From Acidimicrobiales bacterium (lineage in GTDB: Bacteria > Actinomycetota > Acidimicrobiia > Acidimicrobiales > SZUA-35), in the NCBI GenBank assembly GCA_020630195.1, contig JAHDBV010000030.1, positions 1 through 45,507 on the forward strand: a DNA stretch of 45,507 bases, read 5' to 3'. A program made the translations under genes and the position numbers. Below the pieces are notes generated by a model. It made no database searches, was not told the DNA's origin, and saw nothing but the letters and a program-made list of their open reading frames with translations. Below are positions 41,344-45,507 of the stretch, one piece after another; position 1 is the stretch's first letter; each line of letters starts with the position of its first letter.

Positions 41344-41393
41344 CCGGGCCGCCGCGCTCGGGGGTTCCGCTGCGGAGTCGGACGCTCGGCGCC

Positions 41394-41399
41394 TAGGTT
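41394..41399 (+). promoter_or_regulatory. Leaderless -10 box of the DUF937 gene
   Basis: TAGGTT ends six bases before ATG 41406. Confidence 0.6.
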
Positions 41400-41405
41400 C
41401 GGATC

Positions 41406-42050
41406 ATGGACAACAGCATGATCCAGGGACTCGCGTCGCAGTTCGACGCCACCCGTGTGCAGCAGATCTCGCAGCTCATCGGGGCCGATTCCGACCAGAC
41501 CTCGAAGGCGATCGCCGCGGCGTTGCCGATGCTCGTGGGCTCGATGGCCGGCGCCGCCGACCAGCCCGATCAGCGGGCGTCGATGTTCGGTGCGCTCCAG
41601 GGCGACCACGACGGTTCGATCCTCGACGCGCTCGGCCCACTCCTCGCCGGCGGGTATGCGAGCCGGGTGCTCGGTGCCGACGGCAACCGGATCCTCGGTC
41701 ACGTGCTCGGGGCCAATCAGCCCCAGGTCGAGACCGTGGTGGCGAAGAACTCCGGGCTCTCCTCGACGCTCATCCAGAAGCTGCTCCCGATCCTCGCGCC
41801 GATCGTGATGGGCTACATCGGTCGCAAGCTCCGGGGTGACTCGCTCGACGAAGGCGGCCTCGGGTCGATGCTCGGCAACGAGCGGAGCCAGATGCGCGAG
41901 GCCGATTCGGGCCTCGGCGGGATGCTCGACATCCTGGCCGGTGGTGGTGGCCAGTCGTCCGGTGGTGGCGGCCTCGCCGACCTCGCGGGCGACATCCTGT
42001 CCGGTCCCGCCGGCAAGGCGATTCTCGGGCAGATCCTCGGCGGTCGCTGA
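41406..42050 (+). CDS. DUF937 (YidB-like) protein
   Basis: A 214-residue DUF937-family protein. ISQLIGADSDQTSKAIAAALPMLVGSM and ILGHVLGANQPQVETVVAKNSGLSS, then LLPILAPIVMGYIGRKL, follow the family's typical helical pattern. From about residue 150 a Gly/Ser-rich linker (LAGGGGQSSGGGGL) leads to a conserved tail, GKAILGQILGGR. The function of DUF937 is unknown; E. coli YidB is a member. It ends before a strong hairpin at 42082. Confidence 0.9.
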   Translation: MDNSMIQGLASQFDATRVQQISQLIGADSDQTSKAIAAALPMLVGSMAGAADQPDQRASMFGALQGDHDGSILDALGPLLAGGYASRVLGADGNRILGHVLGANQPQVETVVAKNSGLSSTLIQKLLPILAPIVMGYIGRKLRGDSLDEGGLGSMLGNERSQMREADSGLGGMLDILAGGGGQSSGGGGLADLAGDILSGPAGKAILGQILGGR

Positions 42051-42081
42051 GCGCGGCGCCTCCCGGCGTCGCGACCACGGG

Positions 42082-42105
42082 TCCGGCGGGGTGAAACCCG
42101 CCGGA
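42082..42105 (+). terminator. Hairpin after the DUF937 gene
   Basis: TCCGGCGGG (42082-42090) and CCCGCCGGA (42097-42105) form a perfect nine-base stem around GTGAAA. It separates the DUF937 gene from guaB3. Confidence 0.7.
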
Positions 42106-42134
42106 TCATGCCCGTTCCCCCACGTTCGAGTGGC

Positions 42135-42140
42135 TAGGCT
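42135..42140 (+). promoter_or_regulatory. guaB3-guaA -10 box
   Basis: TAGGCT lies 27 bases before ATG 42168. Unlike the leaderless genes nearby, this gene has a clear CGGAGGG ribosome-binding site at 42155-42161. Confidence 0.55.
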
Positions 42141-42167
42141 CCTCCGTTTCCGAGCGGAGGGTCCACG

Positions 42168-43289
42168 ATGGCCGAAGTCGAGATCGGACGAGGGAAGTCG
42201 GCCCGGCGGGCCTACGGCCTGGACGAGGTCGGCCTCGCACCGACCCGCCGGACGCGGGATGCGTCCGAGGTGGACCTGAGCTGGCAGATCGATGCCTACG
42301 AGCTCGACCTGCCCGTGCTCGGCGCCGCGATGGACTCGGTGATGTCGCCGGCCACGGCCGCGACGCTCGGCGCCGCCGGTGGCCTCGGTGTGGTCGATCT
42401 CGAGGGTCTCTGGACCCGCCACGCCGACCCCGACACCCTGCTCGCCGAACTGGCCGATCTCGACGACGTCGACGAGGTCCGCCGCCGGCTCCGCACCTGG
42501 TACGACGCACCGTTCGATCCCGAGTTGATGATCGAGCGGGTGCATCAGATGCAGGAGGCCGGCCACGTCGTGGCCGGCGCCGTGTCGCCCCGCCGGGTGG
42601 CCGGGCTGGCCGACACCCTCGCCCGGGCCGAGCTCGATCTGCTCGTCATCCTCGGCTCGGTGATCTCCGCCGAGCACGTCTCCCAGCGTGACGACGTGCT
42701 CAACCTCAAGTCGTTCGTCCGTGAACTCGAGACCCCGGTGCTCGTCGGAGGCTGCTCCAGCTACCAGCACGCGCTGCACCTGATGCGCACCGGTGCCGCC
42801 GGTGTGCTCGTCGGGGTCGACGGTGGTTCGACCGCCACGGCCGACTCGGTCATCGGGGTGGCCTCGCCGATGGCCACCGCCGTGGCCGACGTCCGGGCCG
42901 CCCGGATGCGCCACCTCGACGAGAGCGGCGTCTACGTGCACGTGATCGCCAACGGCGGCATCCGTTCCGGTGGCGACATCGCGAAGGCCGCCGCCTGCGG
43001 CGCCGACGCCGTGATGATCGGTGGCACGTTCGCCGGCGCCAGTGATGCCCCCGGCCGGGGTTGGCACTGGGCCCGCAGCTCGGTCCACGGCGACCTGCCC
43101 CAGGGCGACATCGTCCGGGTGCCCGCCGCCGGTGCCGATCTGGCGACCGTGGTCAATGGCCCGGCAGCGGACGGAAGCGGGCGGACCAACCTCGCCGGCG
43201 GTCTCCGCCAGGCCATGGCCACCACCGGGTACTCCACGGTGAAGGAACTCCAGAAGGCCGAGCTCGTCGTGACGGGACACGGCTCGTGA
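42168..43289 (+). CDS. guaB3: GuaB3-family IMP dehydrogenase-related protein
   Basis: A 373-residue TIM-barrel protein of the IMP dehydrogenase/GMP reductase superfamily. It begins [35 protein letters not shown], has [76 protein letters not shown] and ends with [18 protein letters not shown]. The catalytic GSxCTTR loop of true IMP dehydrogenase is absent (GGSTATADS has no Cys), and no CBS domains are present; both fit GuaB3. Some GuaB3 proteins have been reported as GMP reductases (family knowledge). Next to guaA, so acting in guanine-nucleotide metabolism; exact reaction unknown. Confidence 0.92.
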   Translation: MAEVEIGRGKSARRAYGLDEVGLAPTRRTRDASEVDLSWQIDAYELDLPVLGAAMDSVMSPATAATLGAAGGLGVVDLEGLWTRHADPDTLLAELADLDDVDEVRRRLRTWYDAPFDPELMIERVHQMQEAGHVVAGAVSPRRVAGLADTLARAELDLLVILGSVISAEHVSQRDDVLNLKSFVRELETPVLVGGCSSYQHALHLMRTGAAGVLVGVDGGSTATADSVIGVASPMATAVADVRAARMRHLDESGVYVHVIANGGIRSGGDIAKAAACGADAVMIGGTFAGASDAPGRGWHWARSSVHGDLPQGDIVRVPAAGADLATVVNGPAADGSGRTNLAGGLRQAMATTGYSTVKELQKAELVVTGHGS

Positions 43290-44830
43290 GCGGCGACGTC
43301 GCCACCGTCCTCGTCGTCGACTTCGGGGCCCAGTACGCCCAGCTGATCGCCCGGCGTGTGCGTGAGTGCCGCATCTACTCCGAGATCGTGCCCCACGACA
43401 TCACCGCCGACGCCGTGCGGGCCAAGGCCCCGGCCGCCATCGTGTTGTCCGGTGGCCCGGCGTCGGTCCACGTGGACGGCGCCCCCCGGCTCGACCCCGA
43501 GATCTACGACCTCGGCGTCCCGATCTTCGGCATCTGCTACGGCGCCCAGCTGATCGCCCAGCAGCTCGGTGGCACCGTCGGGCGCAACGACCGCGGCGAG
43601 TACGGCCGGACGTCGCTCACCAAGCGGGCCGGTGGTTCGGCCCTCCTCGACGACTCGATCGCCGAGGAGCTGACCGTCTGGATGTCGCACTTCGACGCCA
43701 TCACCGAGGTGCCCGAGGGGTTCGAGGCCACCGCCTCCACCCCCAACGCCCCGGTGGCCGCCCTCGAGTGTGAGGCCCGGGTGATCTACGGCGTGCAGCA
43801 CCATCCCGAGGTGGTGCACTCCGAGCAGGGTCAGGACGTCCTGCGTCGATTCCTGGTCGATCTCGCCGGCATCGACCCGACCTGGACGATGTCGAACATC
43901 ATCACCGACTCGGTCGCCGCGATCCGTGAGCAGGTGGGCGACAACAAGGTGATCTGCGCGCTGTCGGGCGGGGTCGACTCGGCCGTCGCCGCCGCCATGG
44001 TCCACAAGGCCGTCGGCGACCAGCTGACCTGCATCTACGTCGACACCGGTCTCATGCGGCTCAACGAGTCGGACCAGGTCGTCGAGACGTTCCAGAAGCA
44101 CCAGGGCATCGAGCTGATCCACGTCGACGCCGGTGAGCGTTACTTCACGAAGCTCGCCGGGGTGACCGAACCCGAGACGAAGCGGAAGATCATCGGGGAG
44201 CAGTTCATCCGGATCTTCGAGGAGTTCGCCCGCGGCCTCGACGACGCCCAGTTCCTCGTGCAGGGCACGCTCTACCCGGACGTGATCGAGTCGGGCACGA
44301 AGGACGCCGCGAAGATCAAGTCGCACCACAACGTGGGTGGCCTGCCCGACGACCTGAAGTTCGACCTCGTCGAACCGCTCCGCAACCTGTTCAAGGACGA
44401 GGTCCGCAAGGTCGGCTCCGAGCTCGGACTGCCCGACGAGATCGTGCTCCGCCAGCCGTTCCCCGGCCCCGGCCTCGGTGTGCGGATCATCGGTGAGGTC
44501 ACACCCGACAAGGTCGAGATCCTCCAGCACGCCGACGCCATCGTGCGGGCCGAGATCCGCGAAGCCGGCCTCGAGACCGACATCTGGCAGGCCTTCGCCG
44601 TGCTCGCCGACATCCGCTCGGTGGGTGTGATGGGCGACGAGCGCACCTACGCCCGGCCGATCATCATCCGGGCGGTCACCTCCGACGACGCCATGACGGC
44701 CGACTGGGCCCGCCTCCCGTACGACCTGCTCGAGAAGATGTCGAACCGCATCATCAACGAGGTCGACGGGGTGAACCGGGTGGTCTACGACGTCACGTCG
44801 AAGCCGCCCGGCACCATCGAGTGGGAGTAG
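43286..44830 (+). CDS. guaA: GMP synthase (glutamine-hydrolyzing)
   Basis: GuaA converts XMP to GMP using glutamine and ATP. The 514-residue protein has the N-terminal class-I amidotransferase with nucleophile Cys84 in FGICYGAQ and [12 protein letters not shown] (His and Glu), the ATP pyrophosphatase P-loop [32 protein letters not shown] and the C-terminal dimerisation domain ending [18 protein letters not shown] 43286 overlaps the guaB3 stop (GTGA). No terminator hairpin with a clear stem was found after it. Confidence 0.99.
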   Translation: MSGDVATVLVVDFGAQYAQLIARRVRECRIYSEIVPHDITADAVRAKAPAAIVLSGGPASVHVDGAPRLDPEIYDLGVPIFGICYGAQLIAQQLGGTVGRNDRGEYGRTSLTKRAGGSALLDDSIAEELTVWMSHFDAITEVPEGFEATASTPNAPVAALECEARVIYGVQHHPEVVHSEQGQDVLRRFLVDLAGIDPTWTMSNIITDSVAAIREQVGDNKVICALSGGVDSAVAAAMVHKAVGDQLTCIYVDTGLMRLNESDQVVETFQKHQGIELIHVDAGERYFTKLAGVTEPETKRKIIGEQFIRIFEEFARGLDDAQFLVQGTLYPDVIESGTKDAAKIKSHHNVGGLPDDLKFDLVEPLRNLFKDEVRKVGSELGLPDEIVLRQPFPGPGLGVRIIGEVTPDKVEILQHADAIVRAEIREAGLETDIWQAFAVLADIRSVGVMGDERTYARPIIIRAVTSDDAMTADWARLPYDLLEKMSNRIINEVDGVNRVVYDVTSKPPGTIEWE

Positions 44831-44889
44831 CCCGAGGCCCCGTCGGGGGTTGACCCGTCGGGTCGTGGCGCCGCGGTCGTGCCGCGGGT

Positions 44890-44895
44890 GACGAT
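44890..44895 (+). promoter_or_regulatory. Possible leaderless -10 box of the SnoaL-like gene
   Basis: GACGAT ends six bases before ATG 44902. It deviates from TANNNT at the first base. Confidence 0.4.
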
Positions 44896-44901
44896 GCCGT
44901 G

Positions 44902-45291
44902 ATGAGCGACAGCGTGATCGAGCGGTACGCGGCGGCCTGGTTGGCCGGTGATCTCGAGGGGATCATCGACGCCTACGCGGACGACGTGGTCGCCCACTAC
45001 GGCGGCACGTCGCCGTTCCGGGGCACGCATATGGGGCGGGACACGTTCCTCGGTGTGCTCGCGGAGACGTCGGCCCGGTCGGCCCGGCGGCTCGTCTCGA
45101 TCGACCAGGTCCACGACGACGGCGACACCGGGGCGTTGTTCGTCACCGAGGCGATGACGATCGACGGTGTGGAGGTCGAGGTGCAGCGCGCACTGCGGTA
45201 CCGAGTGGCCGACGGCCGGATCGCCGAGTGCTGGTTGTTCGATCTCGATCAGCACCTCGCCGATCGGGCCTGGGAGCCGCCGACGAGCTGA
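44902..45291 (+). CDS. SnoaL-like/NTF2-fold protein
   Basis: A 129-residue single-domain protein with the NTF2 cone fold signature: VIERYAAAWLAGDLEGIIDAYADDVVAHYGG, PFRGTHMGRDTFLGVLAETSA, then the sheet ALFVTEAMTIDGVEVEVQRALRYRVADGRIAECWLFDLDQH. Such proteins include ketosteroid-isomerase-like enzymes and polyketide cyclases; WLFDLDQHLADRAW is typical for actinobacterial SnoaL-like members. The reaction is unknown. GTG 44899 is an alternative start one codon upstream. Confidence 0.88.
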   Translation: MSDSVIERYAAAWLAGDLEGIIDAYADDVVAHYGGTSPFRGTHMGRDTFLGVLAETSARSARRLVSIDQVHDDGDTGALFVTEAMTIDGVEVEVQRALRYRVADGRIAECWLFDLDQHLADRAWEPPTS

Positions 45292-45295
45292 TCGG

Positions 45296-45507
45296 TCAGG
45301 TGCCGGCGGCCGGCCCGGCGGCCGAGGCCAACACGACCCACGTGAGCACGAGCAGCAGCACGGCCGCGCCGCGGGCGAGGCGGAGCCCGTGGCGGCCCTG
45401 CCAGTCGAATCGTGCGGCGAGGCCCATCTCGTCGGCGAGGCGTTCGACGCGAGCGGCCCGCACGAGGAACGGCACGGTGAGCGCGATGGCGAGGCCGATC
45501 ACGTTGA
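45296..45507 (-). CDS. C-terminal part of an uncharacterized membrane protein
   Basis: The window's right edge cuts this gene; at least 70 residues of its C-terminus are visible. The first hydrophobic segment NVIGLAIALTVPFLVRAA is followed by ERLADEMGLAARFDWQGRHGLRL and the terminal helix GAAVLLLVLTWVVLASAAG. A GTG at 45502 lies inside the first helix, so the real start is probably outside. It converges with the SnoaL-like gene, four bases apart. Family unknown. Confidence 0.7.
   Translation of the reverse strand, partial: NVIGLAIALTVPFLVRAARVERLADEMGLAARFDWQGRHGLRLARGAAVLLLVLTWVVLASAAGPAAGT

Noticed and set aside
41286..43280. Minus-strand 664-codon frame opposite the DUF937 and guaB3 genes
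   Set aside because: Antisense to two recognisable genes, crossing an intergenic hairpin; composition (His/Gly/Arg) shows it is not coding.
44831..44862. CCCGTCGGG repeats after guaA as a terminator
   Set aside because: The copies are mainly direct rather than inverted repeats; the pairing possible is short, so no confident terminator.

Overview
The window is high-G+C DNA (roughly 70% by eye) from an actinobacterium. The gene order (secY-adk, infA-rpmJ-rpsM-rpsK-rpsD-rpoA-rplQ-truA, rplM-rpsI-glmM, tsaE-tsaB-rimI-tsaD, groS-groL, guaB3-guaA), a Rossmann-fold and P450-rich accessory complement, a short-LID adenylate kinase, frequent GTG starts and many apparently leaderless genes fit Actinomycetota. 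The mixture looks most like Acidimicrobiia; that class assignment is inference, and no 16S gene is present to test it. No tRNA, rRNA, CRISPR array, insertion sequence or prophage was seen.

Layout. 1-2.1 kb: end of the spc ribosomal operon (secY, adk). 2.1-5.2 kb: an oppositely oriented, overlapping three-gene operon (OmpR-type regulator, histidine kinase, DUF4153/4173-like membrane protein) where map usually stands. 5.4-10.6 kb: infA to rpsI with two promoters of the same design (TTGGGN-17-TANNNT) before infA and rplM. 10.6-17.1 kb: amino-sugar and acyl-carrier functions (glmM, an unusually large 1133-residue GlmS, acpS), an unknown protein and a HAD phosphatase. 17.1-20.5 kb: two divergent pairs, FAD oxidoreductase/P450 on one side and PPOX-fold protein/TetR regulator on the other, with a 22-bp palindrome between them that contains both -10 boxes. 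20.5-25.3 kb: alr, an alpha/beta hydrolase, the remnant of a GcvT-like gene, a DUF3524-type (queuosine-tRNA mannosyltransferase-like) glycosyltransferase, a P1-family self-cleaving hydrolase and an SRPBCC protein. 25.4-28.0 kb: the t6A cluster tsaE-tsaB-rimI-tsaD. 28-31 kb: a HAD protein, then CIRCE-controlled groS-groL. 31-36.5 kb (mostly minus strand): an unknown protein, two lysine/alanine-rich LEA-like paralogues, a GNAT protein, and a TadE-TadE-TadG cluster whose TadG carries six regularly spaced cysteine pairs. 36.6-42 kb: a small protein, a CoA-pyrophosphatase-type Nudix enzyme, a YcaQ-like DNA glycosylase, two membrane or secreted proteins of unknown function, and a DUF937 protein. 42-45.5 kb: guaB3, guaA, a SnoaL-like protein and the end of a membrane protein.

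How the genes work together. Most of the window is core growth machinery: protein export, ribosome assembly, transcription, tRNA modification (TruA, t6A, possibly glycosylated queuosine), peptidoglycan precursors (GlmM, GlmS, Alr), lipid carrier activation (AcpS), folding (GroES/EL) and GMP synthesis. Genes within operons are packed with ATGA, GTGA and, apparently, CTGA overlaps. Outside the ribosomal units, at least fifteen genes have a TAGNNT/CAGACT-like -10 box ending 6-7 nt before the start codon, so leaderless mRNAs seem to be the rule.

The parts that most deserve a second look are the expanded GlmS, the divergent P450/FAD/PPOX/TetR module with its shared operator, the DUF3524 glycosyltransferase, the orphan TadE-TadE-TadG cluster with 55-bp repeats copied from its 3' end, and the repeated leaderless promoter geometry.
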